From: Variovorax sp. V93
Lineage (GTDB): Bacteria; Pseudomonadota; Gammaproteobacteria; Burkholderiales; Burkholderiaceae_C
Assembly: GCF_041154485.1 (NCBI RefSeq)
Contig: NZ_AP028669.1
Coordinates: 1,550,001 to 1,614,000 of the forward strand
Length of the DNA: 64,000 nt
Direction of reading: 5' to 3'
The notes beneath the pieces were generated by a model. The model was not told the DNA's origin. It saw only the letters and a program-made list of their open reading frames with translations, and searched no databases. Made by a program: the position numbers and the translations under genes. Below, piece after piece: positions 18,464-28,052 of this stretch. The number at the start of each line of letters is the position of its first letter. Position 1 is the stretch's first letter.

Positions 18464-19534
18464 ATGACCGTTCAGATGCCGATCTCCGCACGCGCGTTCG
18501 CGCTGGTGTTCGCTGCTTTTTGTTTTGCGCAGATCGCGGCCGCGCAGACCCGGCCCGGGCTGGCGAACGCCAAGGGGGCGGCCTCGGCCCAGGCGGGCGA
18601 TGCGCCGCCCTCGATGAGCGTCGTCGAATGGCTGCAGCGCATGCACACGGGGGCCCGGCAGCGCAATTACGTCGGCACCTTCGTGGTGTCGGCCGCGGGC
18701 GGCGACCTGTCGAGCGCGCGCATCTGGCATGTGCGCGACGGCGACCTGCAGATCGAGCGCATCGAGGCGCTGTCGGGGCCACCGCGCTCCACGTTCAGGC
18801 GCAACCACCATGTGATGACCTTCCTGCCCGAGGCGAAGGTCGTGAAGGTCGAGAAGCGCGAAAACCTCGACCTGTTCCCCAATCTGCCCGACAAGCCCGA
18901 CTCGTCGATCGGCGACTTCTACGACGTTCGCGCCGTCGGCAAGGACCGCGTGGCGGGCTTCGATGCCGACGTGGTGCAACTGGTGCCGCACGACGCACTG
19001 CGCTTCGGCTACCGCATCTGGAGCGAGCGCCGCTCCGGCCTCGTGGTGAAGCTGCAGACCGTGGACGCCGAATCCCGCGTGGTGGAGCAGTCGGCGTTTT
19101 CAGAATTGCAGCTCGACGCGCCGATCAAGGCGCAGGCGCTCGCGCAGATGATGACCAATACCAGCGGCTACCGCGTCGAGAAACTGGAGCTCGAACGCAC
19201 CAGCGCGCAGGACGAAGGCTGGGTGCTCAAGGCGCCGGTGGCCGGCTTCAAGCCGCGCAGCTTCTACCGGCGTCCGGCCGGCAGCGACAGCAAGGCGGGG
19301 CAGGACCGCACCGTCCAGTGGACCTTCTCCGATGGCCTGGCCTCGGTGTCGCTTTTCATCGAGCGTTACGATGAAAAGCGTGCGCCGCGTGATGGCGTGC
19401 TGACGATCGGGGCCACCAACGCCATTCGCCGGCGATTGCCCGAGCCGGCGAGCGACTGGTGGCTGACCGCTGTGGGCGAGGTGCCGCAGCAGACGCTCAA
19501 TGCGTTCGCTCAAAGCCTCGCGCGCACGCGCTGA
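18464..19534 (+). CDS. rseB: Sigma-E regulatory protein RseB/MucB
   Basis: Periplasmic RseB (356 aa), which binds RseA and blocks its cleavage until mislocalised envelope components are sensed. A signal peptide is clear (FALVFAAFCFAQIAAAQ, cleavage after about residue 28). The large N-terminal LolA-like domain includes RQRNYVGTFVVS and YRIWSERRSGLVVKLQ; the smaller C-terminal domain begins near residue 225 and ends with ALSV-like TVGEVP-type strand WLTAVGEVPQQTL. It is 18 bases downstream of rseA, clearly in the same operon. Confidence 0.9.
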   Translation: MTVQMPISARAFALVFAAFCFAQIAAAQTRPGLANAKGAASAQAGDAPPSMSVVEWLQRMHTGARQRNYVGTFVVSAAGGDLSSARIWHVRDGDLQIERIEALSGPPRSTFRRNHHVMTFLPEAKVVKVEKRENLDLFPNLPDKPDSSIGDFYDVRAVGKDRVAGFDADVVQLVPHDALRFGYRIWSERRSGLVVKLQTVDAESRVVEQSAFSELQLDAPIKAQALAQMMTNTSGYRVEKLELERTSAQDEGWVLKAPVAGFKPRSFYRRPAGSDSKAGQDRTVQWTFSDGLASVSLFIERYDEKRAPRDGVLTIGATNAIRRRLPEPASDWWLTAVGEVPQQTLNAFAQSLARTR

Positions 19535-19636
19535 CCCGCTGCGCCTGCGCTGTAGTAGATGGCGCTGAACCAAGTCCGTATCACCGACTCATAGCTCTTC
19601 TTCTTTTGGCCGCTCTGTTCTTTTGAAAGAAAACCG

Positions 19637-21118
19637 ATGATGTTCAAAGTCGAGGGACACAAGCTTCGTTCCTATCTCTTCGCATTCGGCATGGCCTGCT
19701 CGGCTGCCGTGGGTTTCGTGCCGGCAGCGCCGGCCATGGCGCAGACGCGCGGATTGCCCGATTTCGCCGATCTGGTGGAGCAGGTGGGGCCGGCCGTGGT
19801 CGGTATCCGCACGGTCGAGAAAGTGGCCTCGGGCGGCGGCAGCGGCGAAATGGACGAGGAGATGCAGGAGTTCTTCCGGCGCTTCTTCGGGCAGCCGCTG
19901 CCGGGCAACCCGCGTCCGGGCCCGCGCCCGAACCGGCCGCAGCAGCCGCAGGAGGAAGAGCGCCCGCGCGGCGTGGGCTCGGGCTTCATCCTGTCGGCCG
20001 ACGGCTATGTCATGACCAATGCGCACGTGATCGAGGATGCGTCCGAAATCCTCGTCACGCTGACCGACAAGCGCGAGTTCAAGGCCAAGCTGATCGGTGC
20101 CGACAAGCGCAGCGACGTCGCCGTGGTCAAGATCGAGGCGACCAGCCTGCCGGTGGTGAAGATCGGCGACATCTCGAAGCTGCGCGTCGGCGAATGGGTC
20201 ATGGCCATCGGTTCGCCCTTTGGCCTGGAGAACACCGTGACCGCCGGCATCGTGAGCGCGAAGCAGCGCGACACCGGCGACCTGGTGCCCCTGATCCAGA
20301 CCGACGTGGCCATCAACCCCGGCAACTCGGGCGGCCCGCTGATCAACCTGCGCGGCGAAGTGGTGGGCATCAACAGCCAGATCTATTCGCGCTCGGGCGG
20401 CTACATGGGCATCTCGTTCTCGATCCCGATCGACGAGGCGATCCGCGTCAGCGACCAGCTGCGCGCCACCGGCCGCGTTTCGCGCGGGCTGATCGGCGTG
20501 ACCATCGGCTCGGTCTCCAAGGACGTGGCCGAATCCATCGGGCTCGGCAAGGCGCGCGGTGCGCTCGTGAGCAGCGTGGTGCCGGGTTCGGCAGCCGACA
20601 AGGCCGGCGTGCGCGAGGGCGACATCATCACCAAGTACGGCGACAAGCTCATCGAAACCCCCAGCGACCTGTCGCGCTCGGTGGCCAGCACCAAGCCCGG
20701 CTCAAAGAACACGCTGACGGTGTTCCGCAACGGCAGCACGCGCGAGCTTTCGGTCACCGTGGCCGAGGGCGATGCGGAAGCCAAGCCGGCCGGCAAGCGC
20801 CAGCCCGAGCGCGAGGAGCCGCAGGCCAAGCCGTCGGCGGCCGGCAAGGCGCTCGGCCTGGTGGTCAGCGACCTGACCGAGGCCCAGAAGAAGGAGCTCA
20901 AGATGCGCGGCGGCGTGCGTATCGAGTCGGCGAGCGATGGCGCTGCGCGGGCCGGCCTGCGCGAAGGGGACGTGATCCTGGCCGTGGGCAACATCGAGGT
21001 ATCGAGCGTCAAGGAATTCGAGTCCGCGGTCGCCAAGGCCGACAAGGGCAAGCCTCTGAGCGTGCTGTTCCGCCGTGGCGAGTGGGCCCAGTACGCCCTG
21101 ATCCGCCCCGCACGCTGA
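19637..21118 (+). CDS. mucD: Periplasmic serine endoprotease, DegP/MucD type
   Basis: HtrA-family protease (493 aa) that degrades or refolds damaged periplasmic proteins. A signal peptide ends near AAPAMAQ (residue 36). The catalytic triad is H130 (TNAHVIED), D160 (DVAVVKI) and S231 (NPGNSGGPL). Two PDZ domains follow (about 270-360 and 395-490), joined by a charged Lys/Pro/Glu linker. Its place behind rpoE-rseA-rseB matches the mucD arrangement. ATG 19637 is doubled at 19640. The 102 bases upstream hold no convincing sigma-E promoter. A strong terminator follows at 21139-21174. Confidence 0.95.
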   Translation: MMFKVEGHKLRSYLFAFGMACSAAVGFVPAAPAMAQTRGLPDFADLVEQVGPAVVGIRTVEKVASGGGSGEMDEEMQEFFRRFFGQPLPGNPRPGPRPNRPQQPQEEERPRGVGSGFILSADGYVMTNAHVIEDASEILVTLTDKREFKAKLIGADKRSDVAVVKIEATSLPVVKIGDISKLRVGEWVMAIGSPFGLENTVTAGIVSAKQRDTGDLVPLIQTDVAINPGNSGGPLINLRGEVVGINSQIYSRSGGYMGISFSIPIDEAIRVSDQLRATGRVSRGLIGVTIGSVSKDVAESIGLGKARGALVSSVVPGSAADKAGVREGDIITKYGDKLIETPSDLSRSVASTKPGSKNTLTVFRNGSTRELSVTVAEGDAEAKPAGKRQPEREEPQAKPSAAGKALGLVVSDLTEAQKKELKMRGGVRIESASDGAARAGLREGDVILAVGNIEVSSVKEFESAVAKADKGKPLSVLFRRGEWAQYALIRPAR

Positions 21119-21138
21119 TCCGGCCTTTTCCGTCAAGT

Positions 21139-21174
21139 GGCCCCACCCGTCACTCGGGTTTGGGGCCTTTTTTT
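21139..21174 (+). terminator. Intrinsic terminator of the rpoE-mucD unit
   Basis: GGCCCCA-CCCG (21139-21149) pairs with CGGG-TT-TGGGGCC (21155-21167), with a two-base bulge, and is followed by seven T (21168-21174). It lies 20 bases after the mucD stop. Confidence 0.9.
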
Positions 21175-21341
21175 GAGGTGTTTGCGACGCTCGAGCGCCC
21201 GGTTTCAAAAAAAATTCCAGGCCAAAAGCGGGCGAGTTTTGTTTGTATCCACTAACTTATGAAGAGGCTTAGGACGATTTTCGGTAGAATAGAAGCCATT
21301 GGGCGGCGGGTCCGCGCATAAGGGGAGAGCTTTCCTCCACC

Positions 21342-21473
21342 ATGCGAGATGTCAGACAGCAGTCCACCGGCGCTCCACAGATCGCCCACAAGTTGTTCAT
21401 GGAGTGCTCCACCGATCTTGTGGATAAGTTGTTTATATCTTTGATGTTGTGGACCTGCAACGACCCGTTTTGA
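21342..21473 (+). CDS. Doubtful 43-codon open reading frame
   Basis: ATG 21342 to TGA 21471-21473 encodes MRDVRQQSTG ... WTCNDPF, 43 residues, mildly hydrophobic in its second half (LVDKLFISLMLWTC). A purine-rich stretch AAGGGGAGAG lies about 14-20 bases upstream, too far for a good ribosome-binding site. No homology is recognised. It overlaps the hairpin and DnaA-box-like sites, so it may be chance. Confidence 0.2.
   Translation: MRDVRQQSTGAPQIAHKLFMECSTDLVDKLFISLMLWTCNDPF
21371..21456. promoter_or_regulatory. Cluster of DnaA-box-like sites with AT-rich stretch
   Basis: TGTGGATAA at 21419-21427 is the exact complement of the DnaA box TTATCCACA. Weaker six-of-nine matches lie at 21371-21379 (CGCTCCACA), 21382-21390 (TCGCCCACA) and 21448-21456 (TGTGGACCT). 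The bases between are AT-rich (GTTTATATCTTTGATG). No replication gene is nearby, so an origin is unlikely; DnaA titration or regulation of lepA is possible. Confidence 0.3.
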
Positions 21474-21508
21474 CCCTGTCCCCGGATGTACGTGCCTCCC
21501 TTTTTGCC

Positions 21509-21514
21509 TACAAT
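21509..21514 (+). promoter_or_regulatory. Candidate -10 box of the lepA leader
   Basis: TGCCTACAATG carries TACAAT at 21509-21514. Initiation about 21520 would make a 120-base leader to lepA, or a transcript of about 65 bases ending at the terminator 21555-21585. No -35 hexamer is evident. Confidence 0.4.
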
Positions 21515-21554
21515 GAAGTTCCAACTACTGCAGTTGCCATTGCTTGTTGGTTCA

Positions 21555-21585
21555 GGGCGCGTCTCCAGAAGACGCGCCCTTTTTT
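21555..21585 (+). terminator. Strong terminator in the lepA leader
   Basis: A perfect 10-bp inverted repeat GGGCGCGTCT (21555-21564) / AGACGCGCCC (21570-21579) with a 5-base loop is followed by six T. It lies only 55 bases before lepA, so it either ends a small RNA or attenuates lepA. Confidence 0.9.
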
Positions 21586-21640
21586 CTTGCCTGTCGCACT
21601 CTGCGCACGAGCCAATTCAAGTACTTAAGCGTTCCCGTTG

Positions 21641-23452
21641 ATGAATCACATCAGAAATTTTTCGATCATTGCGCACATCGATCACGGCAAGTCGACGCTC
21701 GCGGACCGCCTGATCCAGCGTTGCGGCGGCCTCGCGGAACGCGAGATGGAAGCGCAGGTGCTCGACTCGATGGACATCGAAAAAGAGCGTGGGATAACCA
21801 TCAAGGCGCAGACCGCCGCGCTGCACTACAAGGCACTCGATGGGCAGGTCTACAACCTCAATCTGATCGACACGCCGGGCCACGTCGACTTCTCTTATGA
21901 AGTGAGCCGCTCGCTGTCGGCGTGCGAAGGTGCGCTGCTCGTCGTCGATGCATCGCAAGGCGTCGAAGCGCAGACCGTGGCCAACTGCTACACCGCGCTC
22001 GACCTCGGCGTCGAGGTGGTGCCGGTGCTCAACAAGATGGATCTGCCCAATGCGGATCCCGACAACGCACGCAGCGAGATCGAGGACGTGATCGGCATCG
22101 ACGCGACCGATGCCATTCCGTGTTCCGCCAAGACCGGCCTGGGCATCGACGAGATCCTCGAAGCCATCGTGCACAAGATGCCTGCGCCGCGCGGCAATCC
22201 CGACGGCCCGCTGCGCGCGATGATCGTCGACAGCTGGTTCGATCCCTACGTCGGCGTGGTCATGCTGGTGCGCGTGGTGGATGGCCGCCTGGTGAAGGGC
22301 GAGCGCATCAAGATGATGGCGTCCGGCGCCATGTACAACGCCGACAACATCGGCGTCTTCACGCCGGCCAACGAACCGCGCGCGTCGCTCGAGGCCGGCG
22401 AGGTGGGCTACATCATCGCGGGCATCAAGGAACTGCAGGCCGCCAAGGTCGGTGACACCGTGACGCTGATCAAGCCGGGCACGGGCGGCGCGGCCGCCAC
22501 CGCCACCGAGGCGCTGCCGGGCTTCAAGGAAATCCAGCCGCAGGTGTTTGCCGGCCTCTATCCGACCGAGGCCAGCGAGTACGACTCGCTGCGCGACGCG
22601 CTCGAAAAGCTCAAGCTCAACGATTCATCGCTGCGCTACGAGCCCGAGGTGAGCCAGGCGCTGGGCTTCGGCTTCCGCTGCGGCTTTCTCGGCCTGCTGC
22701 ACATGGAGATCGTGCAGGAGCGCCTGGAGCGCGAGTTCGACCAGGACCTGATCACCACCGCGCCGAGCGTGGTCTATCAGGTGGTGCGCAACGACGGCGA
22801 AGTCATCATGGTCGAGAACCCGTCCAAGATGCCCGACGTCGGCAAGATGAGCGAGATCCGCGAGCCGATCGTCACCGTGCATCTCTACATGCCGCAGGAA
22901 TACGTCGGGGCGGTGATGACGCTGGCCAACCAGAAGCGCGGCGTGCAGATGAACATGGCCTACCACGGCCGCCAGGTGATGCTGACCTACGAGATGCCGC
23001 TCGGCGAAATCGTGCTCGACTTCTTCGACAAGCTGAAGTCGGTGAGCCGCGGCTATGCCTCGATGGACTACGAGTTCAAGGAATATCGCGCGTCCGACGT
23101 GGTCAAGGTCGACATCCTGCTGAACGGCGAAAAGGTCGATGCGCTGTCGATCATCGTGCACCGCAGCCAGTCGCAGTACCGCGGCCGGGCGGTGGTCTCG
23201 AAGATGCGCGAGATCATTTCGCGCCAGATGTTCGACGTGGCGATCCAGGCGGCCATCGGGGTCAACATCATCGCGCGTGAGACAATCAAGGCGCTGCGCA
23301 AGAACGTTCTAGCCAAGTGCTACGGCGGCGACATCACCCGCAAGAAGAAACTGCTCGAGAAGCAGAAGGCGGGCAAGAAAAGAATGAAGCAGATCGGCTC
23401 GGTCGAGGTCCCGCAAGAGGCCTTCCTCGCGATTCTGCAAGTCGAAGACTGA
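21641..23452 (+). CDS. lepA: Elongation factor 4 (LepA GTPase)
   Basis: EF4 (603 aa), a ribosome-associated translational GTPase linked to back-translocation and 30S maturation. G motifs are AHIDHGKST (P-loop, about residues 11-19), DTPGH and NKMD; the EF-G-like domains II, III and V follow, and the unique C-terminal LepA domain ends near [14 protein letters not shown] 21641 starts the conserved [18 protein letters not shown]; the TTG one codon earlier is unlikely. The Shine-Dalgarno sequence is weak. lepB starts 8 bases after the stop. Confidence 0.97.
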   Translation: MNHIRNFSIIAHIDHGKSTLADRLIQRCGGLAEREMEAQVLDSMDIEKERGITIKAQTAALHYKALDGQVYNLNLIDTPGHVDFSYEVSRSLSACEGALLVVDASQGVEAQTVANCYTALDLGVEVVPVLNKMDLPNADPDNARSEIEDVIGIDATDAIPCSAKTGLGIDEILEAIVHKMPAPRGNPDGPLRAMIVDSWFDPYVGVVMLVRVVDGRLVKGERIKMMASGAMYNADNIGVFTPANEPRASLEAGEVGYIIAGIKELQAAKVGDTVTLIKPGTGGAAATATEALPGFKEIQPQVFAGLYPTEASEYDSLRDALEKLKLNDSSLRYEPEVSQALGFGFRCGFLGLLHMEIVQERLEREFDQDLITTAPSVVYQVVRNDGEVIMVENPSKMPDVGKMSEIREPIVTVHLYMPQEYVGAVMTLANQKRGVQMNMAYHGRQVMLTYEMPLGEIVLDFFDKLKSVSRGYASMDYEFKEYRASDVVKVDILLNGEKVDALSIIVHRSQSQYRGRAVVSKMREIISRQMFDVAIQAAIGVNIIARETIKALRKNVLAKCYGGDITRKKKLLEKQKAGKKRMKQIGSVEVPQEAFLAILQVED

Positions 23453-23460
23453 TCTCAAAA

Positions 23461-24426
23461 ATGGCATTCATCACTTCCCTGGTCCTCGCGGCCTTCGCCG
23501 GCTATGTCGGTGCCTGGTACTTTGGTGCCATCGAGGGCAATTTCGCGCTCTTGCTGTTCCTGGCCACAGTGGTCACCGGCCTGTACTGGCTGGCCGAGCG
23601 CTTCTACTTCCTGCCTCGGCGCGAGCGTGCCGCCGCGGCGCTCGAGGCCTCCCTGAGCGAGCGCAACGCGCGCCTGGCCGGCCAGGGCATCACGCAGGTC
23701 GACACCGTCGACGCCAAGGCCAGCGAGCGGCTGCGGATGCAGCCCTGGTGGCTCGACTGGACGGCGGGGCTCTTCCCGGTGATCCTGGTGGTGTTCCTGC
23801 TGCGCTCGTTCCTGTACGAGCCCTTCAAGATTCCGTCGGGATCAATGATGCCCACGCTGCTCACGGGCGACCTGATCCTGGTGAACAAGTTCACCTACGG
23901 CCTGCGCCTGCCGGTCATCAACACCAAGATCACCGAGGGTACGCCGCTGGCGCGCGGCGACGTGGTGGTGTTCCGCTACCCGCCCAAGCCGAGCATGGAC
24001 TACATCAAGCGCGTGGTCGGCATCCCGGGCGACGAGGTGGCCTACCTGAATAAGAAGCTCACGATCAACGGCCAGCCGGTGTCCAAGAACCCGATGCCCG
24101 ACTATCTCGACAGCGAGTCGATGCGTCTGCTCAGGCAGTTCAGCGAAGACCTCGGCGGCAAGCAGCACAGGCTGCTCAACGACGATGCCGGTCCGGCTTT
24201 CGTGCAGGGCGCGACCGACTTTCCGTACCGCGAGAACTGCCGCTACTCCGTTGAAGGCGTGGTGTGCAAGGTGCCGGCCGGCAACTACTTCATGATGGGC
24301 GACAACCGCGATAATTCGGCGGACTCCCGTTTCTGGGGCTTCGTTCCGGACAAGAACATCGTGGGCAGGGCGTTCTTCGTCTGGATGAACTTCGGCGACC
24401 TGGGTCGCATCGGTCCATTCCAATAA
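23461..24426 (+). CDS. lepB: Signal peptidase I
   Basis: Type I leader peptidase (321 aa), which cleaves signal peptides at the outer face of the inner membrane. Two N-terminal spans (about 5-22 and 28-46) precede a cytoplasmic loop; a further hydrophobic stretch (103-116) leads into the catalytic domain. The Ser/Lys dyad is S128 in IPSGSMMPTL and K183 in YIKRVVGIPGD; the later signature MMGDNRDNSADSRFWG is intact. It forms an operon with lepA (8-base gap) and a DUF4845 gene. Confidence 0.96.
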   Translation: MAFITSLVLAAFAGYVGAWYFGAIEGNFALLLFLATVVTGLYWLAERFYFLPRRERAAAALEASLSERNARLAGQGITQVDTVDAKASERLRMQPWWLDWTAGLFPVILVVFLLRSFLYEPFKIPSGSMMPTLLTGDLILVNKFTYGLRLPVINTKITEGTPLARGDVVVFRYPPKPSMDYIKRVVGIPGDEVAYLNKKLTINGQPVSKNPMPDYLDSESMRLLRQFSEDLGGKQHRLLNDDAGPAFVQGATDFPYRENCRYSVEGVVCKVPAGNYFMMGDNRDNSADSRFWGFVPDKNIVGRAFFVWMNFGDLGRIGPFQ

Positions 24427-24457
24427 GCAGTCAGCATTGTTCGAGGGGTAAGAGGGC

Positions 24458-24826
24458 ATGAGAACAAATCGGTCCATCCGCAGCAGGGCCGCGCACCAGC
24501 GCGGCATCTCGTTCATCGGTCTGGTGTTTGTCGCCGTGGTGCTGGGTTGCGTCGGCGTCGTCGTCGCGCAGGTCATCCCGACGCTGATCGAATGGCAGGC
24601 CATCGACAAGGCCGCCAACAAGGCCAAGGAAGGCACCACCGTGCCCGAAGTGCGCGCCATCTTCGATCGGGCCCAGGCCATCGACGACTTCCAGTCGGTC
24701 TCGGGCAAGGACCTCGACATCAAGAAGGTCGGCGACAAGGTGGTCGTCTCGTATGCCTACGAGCGCGAGATTCCCTTGTTCGGGCCGGCCTATCTGGTGC
24801 TCAAGTACAAGGGCCAGACCCGCTGA
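24458..24826 (+). CDS. DUF4845 single-span membrane protein
   Basis: A 122-aa protein with one membrane span at about residues 17-37 ([22 protein letters not shown]) following a positively charged N-terminus, resembling a pilin-like leader (QRGISFIGL). The remainder is a small folded domain ending [20 protein letters not shown], typical of DUF4845. The gene lies between lepB and rnc in many beta- and gammaproteobacteria; its function is unknown. The start codon ATG 24458 has GAGGGGTAAGAGGGC upstream. Confidence 0.85.
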   Translation: MRTNRSIRSRAAHQRGISFIGLVFVAVVLGCVGVVVAQVIPTLIEWQAIDKAANKAKEGTTVPEVRAIFDRAQAIDDFQSVSGKDLDIKKVGDKVVVSYAYEREIPLFGPAYLVLKYKGQTR

Positions 24827-24843
24827 ACGCGGCGACACGCAAG

Positions 24844-25530
24844 GTGGACGGCGGCCTCACGGCGCTGCAGGAGCGCCTCAAGCATTCGTTCTCCGACGCG
24901 CGGCTGCTCCAGCTCGCGCTCACGCACCGCAGTTTTTCGGCCGACCACAACGAGCGCCTGGAGTTCCTTGGCGACTCGGTGCTCAACCTCGCGGTCTCGC
25001 ACCTGCTCTACACCCGCCTCTCGGCCCTGCCCGAAGGCGACCTGTCGCGCGTGCGGGCCAACCTGGTCAAGCAGGACACCCTGCACCGCCTGGCGCTGGA
25101 ACTGCAGCTGTCGCCGCTGCTGCGGCTCGGCGAGGGCGAGGCGCGCTCCGGCGGGCCCAACCGGCCCTCGATCCTGGCCGACGCGCTCGAAGCGCTGATC
25201 GGCGCGGTCTACCTCGATGCCGGCTTTTCGGCCGCCGAGGCGCTGGTGCGGCGGCTCTACGAGTCGGTCGAGATCAATCCGCGCATGGACGCGGTGGCCA
25301 AGGATCCGAAGACCGAATTGCAGGAATGGCTGCAGGGTCACAAAATGAAGCTGCCGGTGTACCGCGTGGCGGCCACGCTCGGCGCAGCGCACAAGCAGAC
25401 CTTCGATGTCGAGTGCGAGGTGCCGGAGCTGGGCCTGCGCGAACGCGGCATCGGTGGTTCGCGACGTGCCGGCGAGCAGGCTGCCGCGGCGGCCATGTTG
25501 ATCCGGCTCAAGGCACGCGGGGCCGCGTGA
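24844..25530 (+). CDS. rnc: Ribonuclease III
   Basis: RNase III (228 aa), which cuts double-stranded RNA in rRNA precursors and regulated mRNAs. The signature [11 protein letters not shown] carries E40 and D44; the second metal-binding pair D113 and E116 lies in [13 protein letters not shown]; the double-stranded RNA-binding domain covers about 155-225 ([25 protein letters not shown]). The start is taken as GTG 24844, 17 bases after the DUF4845 stop, as no ATG or closer start fits the conserved N-terminus; the ribosome-binding site is weak. era follows at 7 bases. Confidence 0.94.
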   Translation: MDGGLTALQERLKHSFSDARLLQLALTHRSFSADHNERLEFLGDSVLNLAVSHLLYTRLSALPEGDLSRVRANLVKQDTLHRLALELQLSPLLRLGEGEARSGGPNRPSILADALEALIGAVYLDAGFSAAEALVRRLYESVEINPRMDAVAKDPKTELQEWLQGHKMKLPVYRVAATLGAAHKQTFDVECEVPELGLRERGIGGSRRAGEQAAAAAMLIRLKARGAA

Positions 25531-25537
25531 AACCAGA

Positions 25538-26503
25538 ATGAACGACGCTATCAATTCAGCAGCAGACTCCCAGGGCCCGGCGGGCGATACGGGCGCAAGC
25601 GGCCCTCAGCACTGCGGCCTGATCGCCATCGTCGGCAAGCCCAATGTGGGCAAGTCGACGCTGCTCAATGCGCTGGTGGGCCAGAAGATCAGCATCACCT
25701 CGCGCAAGGCGCAGACCACGCGGCACCGCATCACGGGCATGCGCACGCTGGGCGCCACGCAGTTCGTGTTCGTCGATACGCCGGGTTTCCAGACCCTGCA
25801 TGCGAACGCGCTGAACAAATCGCTCAACAAGACCGTGCAGGGTGCGGTCGGCGACGTGGACCTGATTCTTTTCGTGGTCGAGGCCGGCAGCTTCACGCCG
25901 GCCGACGAGCGGGTGCTCAAGCTGCTCGGCAAGGGCATTCCGACCGTGCTGCTGGCCAACAAGCTCGACAACGTGCACCGCCGCGGCGACATCGCGCCCT
26001 GGCTGCAGAGCATGCAGGCGAAGCACTCCTTCGCTGAGTTCGTGCCCATGTCGGCCAAGAACCCGAAGGACGTCGAGCGCCTGTTCGGCATCTGCGAGAA
26101 GTACCTGCCCGAACAGCCCTGGTTCTACGCCGAGGACGAGCTCACCGACCGCAGCGAGAAGTTCCTCGCGGGCGAGCTGGTGCGCGAGAAGCTGTTCCGC
26201 CTGACCGGCGACGAGCTGCCCTACACCTCGACCGTGATCATCGACAAGTTCGAGGAAGAGCCGCCGCAGAAAAAGGGCCAGAAGCGCCTGCTGCGCATCG
26301 CGGCCACCATCGTGGTGGAACGCGACGGCCACAAGGCCATGGTGATCGGCGACAAGGGCGAGCGCATCAAGCGCATCGGCATGGAAACCCGGGTCGAGCT
26401 CGAGAAGCTGGCCGACGCCAAGGTTTTCCTCGAACTGTGGGTCAAGGTGCGGTCCGGCTGGGCCGACGACGAAGCCCGCGTGCGCTCGTTCGGCTACGAA
26501 TGA
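25538..26503 (+). CDS. era: GTPase Era
   Basis: Era (321 aa), an essential GTPase that binds the 3' end of 16S rRNA and helps assemble the 30S subunit. G1 is [10 protein letters not shown]3 is DTPGFQ, G4 is NKLD; the KH RNA-binding domain begins near residue 225 and contains [17 protein letters not shown]. The first 25 residues ([13 protein letters not shown]...) extend beyond the usual start and are encoded in part by a degenerate copy of the short ATAGC-type repeat (25547-25563). rnc upstream and recO downstream are the conserved neighbours. Confidence 0.96.
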   Translation: MNDAINSAADSQGPAGDTGASGPQHCGLIAIVGKPNVGKSTLLNALVGQKISITSRKAQTTRHRITGMRTLGATQFVFVDTPGFQTLHANALNKSLNKTVQGAVGDVDLILFVVEAGSFTPADERVLKLLGKGIPTVLLANKLDNVHRRGDIAPWLQSMQAKHSFAEFVPMSAKNPKDVERLFGICEKYLPEQPWFYAEDELTDRSEKFLAGELVREKLFRLTGDELPYTSTVIIDKFEEEPPQKKGQKRLLRIAATIVVERDGHKAMVIGDKGERIKRIGMETRVELEKLADAKVFLELWVKVRSGWADDEARVRSFGYE

Positions 26504-26504
26504 A

Positions 26505-27278
26505 GTGGCAACTGCCCACCGCGTTTCGCACGAACCGGCGTACGTGCTCCATCGCTACGACTGGAGCGAGTCGAGCCTGATCCTCGAGGTCTTCACCCGC
26601 CACCACGGGCGCATCGCGCTGGTGGCCAAGGGGGCGAAGCGGCCGAGCTCCAATTTCAGGCCGGTGCTGCTGCCGCTGCAGCCGCTGCAGCTCAACTACG
26701 GCGGCGACGCCGAGATCCGCACGCTCAAGGGCGCCGAGTGGATGGGCGGCCATGTCATGCCGACCGGCGAGGCGCTGCTGTCGGGCTACTACGTCAACGA
26801 ACTGCTGCTGCGCCTGCTGGCGCGGGACGATGCCCACGAGGCGCTGTTCGATGCCTATGCGGGCGTGGTCCAGGTGCTGGCGGGCGACCACGCCGGCGCG
26901 CAAGCCGCCACCCAGGCTGCCGCGCTGCGCGCCTTCGAGCTGCTGCTGCTGCGCGAAGTGGGCCTGCTGCCGTCGCTCGACGCGCAGACCCTCACGCTCG
27001 AGCCGCTGGTGGCCGACGCCCGCTACACCCTGGTGCCGGAAGCCGGCCTGCGGCTGGCGGGCGAGGACGAGGCGGCGCTGGCCGGTGCCGGCTGGCAGTC
27101 GCTGCAGGGCGTGCTCGACGATCGCGCGCCCTTCACGGCCACGCTGCGCGAGATCGCCACCATGAATGCCGGCAGCAACAGCGCCCTCAGGAACCAGCTG
27201 CGCGCCCTGCTCAACTACCATTGCGGTGTGTCCACGCTGCGCACGCGGCAGATGATGAGAGATTTGCAAGCCCTATGA
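26505..27278 (+). CDS. recO: DNA repair protein RecO
   Basis: RecO (257 aa), which with RecF and RecR loads RecA onto SSB-coated DNA. The N-terminal OB-fold is seen in [20 protein letters not shown] and [15 protein letters not shown]; the helical C-terminal part includes [14 protein letters not shown]. The zinc-binding cysteines of some RecO proteins are absent, as in many betaproteobacteria. The start GTG 26505 is 1 base past the era stop. The stop overlaps the pdxJ start (ATGA). Confidence 0.9.
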   Translation: MATAHRVSHEPAYVLHRYDWSESSLILEVFTRHHGRIALVAKGAKRPSSNFRPVLLPLQPLQLNYGGDAEIRTLKGAEWMGGHVMPTGEALLSGYYVNELLLRLLARDDAHEALFDAYAGVVQVLAGDHAGAQAATQAAALRAFELLLLREVGLLPSLDAQTLTLEPLVADARYTLVPEAGLRLAGEDEAALAGAGWQSLQGVLDDRAPFTATLREIATMNAGSNSALRNQLRALLNYHCGVSTLRTRQMMRDLQAL

Positions 27279-28039
27279 GCACTTCCGGCCAATCCGCTAC
27301 CACCTCGCTGTCGGTCAACCTCAACAAGGTGGCCCTGGTGCGCAATACGCGCGCTCTCGGCATTCCGAGCGTGATCACCGCCGCCAAGGCCTGCCTTGCC
27401 GCCGGAGCGCAGGGCATCACCGTGCACCCGCGGCCCGACGAGCGCCACATCCGGCCGCATGACGTGAGCGACCTGGCCGCGCTGCTGGCCAGGGACTGGC
27501 CCGCGATCGAGTTCAACATCGAAGGCAACCCCTTCCACAACCTGATGGACTTCGTGCGCGCGTTGAAGCCGCACCAGGCCACCTTCGTGCCCGACAGCGA
27601 AACCCAGTCGACCAGCGACCATGGCTGGAGCTTCCCCGAAGACGCCGACCGGCTGCGCCCGCTGATTGCCGAAGCCCAGGCCCTGGGCGTGCGCGTGAGC
27701 CTGTTCATGGACCCCATTCCCGAAATGATGGCCGCAGCCAAGGCGGTGGGCGCCGACCGCGTCGAGCTCTATACCGAAGGCTATGCCGCATCGCGCGGCA
27801 CGCCAAACGAGCAGGCCGTGCTGGCGCGCTATGTCGAAGCGGCACGCGCGGCGCAGGCGGCGGGCCTCGGCCTCAATGCGGGCCATGACCTGAGCCGCGA
27901 CAACCTCACGCCGTTCCTGCGCGCGGTGCGCGGCGTCCAGGAAGTTTCCATCGGGCATGCCTTCATCGCCGATGCGCTCGAACTCGGCTACGCCGCCACC
28001 ACCAAGGAATACCTGCGCTGCATCGAAGAAGCGCAGTGA
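27275..28039 (+). CDS. pdxJ: Pyridoxine 5'-phosphate synthase
   Basis: PdxJ (254 aa), which closes the pyridine ring from 1-deoxyxylulose 5-phosphate and 3-amino-1-hydroxyacetone 1-phosphate in vitamin B6 synthesis. The TIM-barrel signatures are [41 protein letters not shown] and [14 protein letters not shown] 27275 overlaps the recO stop (ATGA). The era-recO-pdxJ-acpS order is conserved in proteobacteria. Confidence 0.95.
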   Translation: MSTSGQSATTSLSVNLNKVALVRNTRALGIPSVITAAKACLAAGAQGITVHPRPDERHIRPHDVSDLAALLARDWPAIEFNIEGNPFHNLMDFVRALKPHQATFVPDSETQSTSDHGWSFPEDADRLRPLIAEAQALGVRVSLFMDPIPEMMAAAKAVGADRVELYTEGYAASRGTPNEQAVLARYVEAARAAQAAGLGLNAGHDLSRDNLTPFLRAVRGVQEVSIGHAFIADALELGYAATTKEYLRCIEEAQ

Positions 28040-28052
28040 ACGCTGGAGCGGC

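Larger units (their letters stand above)
21175..21640 (+). other. Non-coding interval before lepA: possible RNA gene, DnaA-box-like cluster, small reading frame
   Basis: These 466 bases hold no gene I can defend. Seen in order: a -10-like TAGAAT (21285-21290); an open reading frame of 43 codons (21342-21473, MRDVRQQSTG...); a hairpin CCACAAG/CTTGTGG (21386-21423) with inner TGGAG/CTCCA; a perfect DnaA-box match TGTGGATAA (21419-21427) with three weaker matches nearby; an AT-rich stretch (21425-21450); a second -10-like TACAAT (21509-21514); and a strong terminator (21555-21585) 55 bases before the lepA ATG. The parts suggest a short RNA and/or a lepA leader. Confidence 0.5.

Noticed and set aside
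19535..19636. Sigma-E promoter upstream of mucD
   Set aside because: GAACC is present, but the spacing and the -10 part do not match the sigma-E consensus.
21371..21456. Chromosomal replication origin
   Set aside because: Only one exact DnaA box and no dnaA, dnaN, rpmH, parAB or gidA nearby; lepA-mucD is not an origin context. Kept only as a DnaA-box-like cluster.
21252..21524. Minus-strand open frame of 90 codons in the mucD-lepA gap
   Set aside because: No recognisable domain, no ribosome-binding site, and composition unlike genuine proteins in this window.
21513..21641. 42-codon open frame ending in a TGATG overlap with lepA
   Set aside because: It passes through the terminator hairpin, has no ribosome-binding site and encodes an unconvincing sequence; the overlap with lepA is most likely chance.
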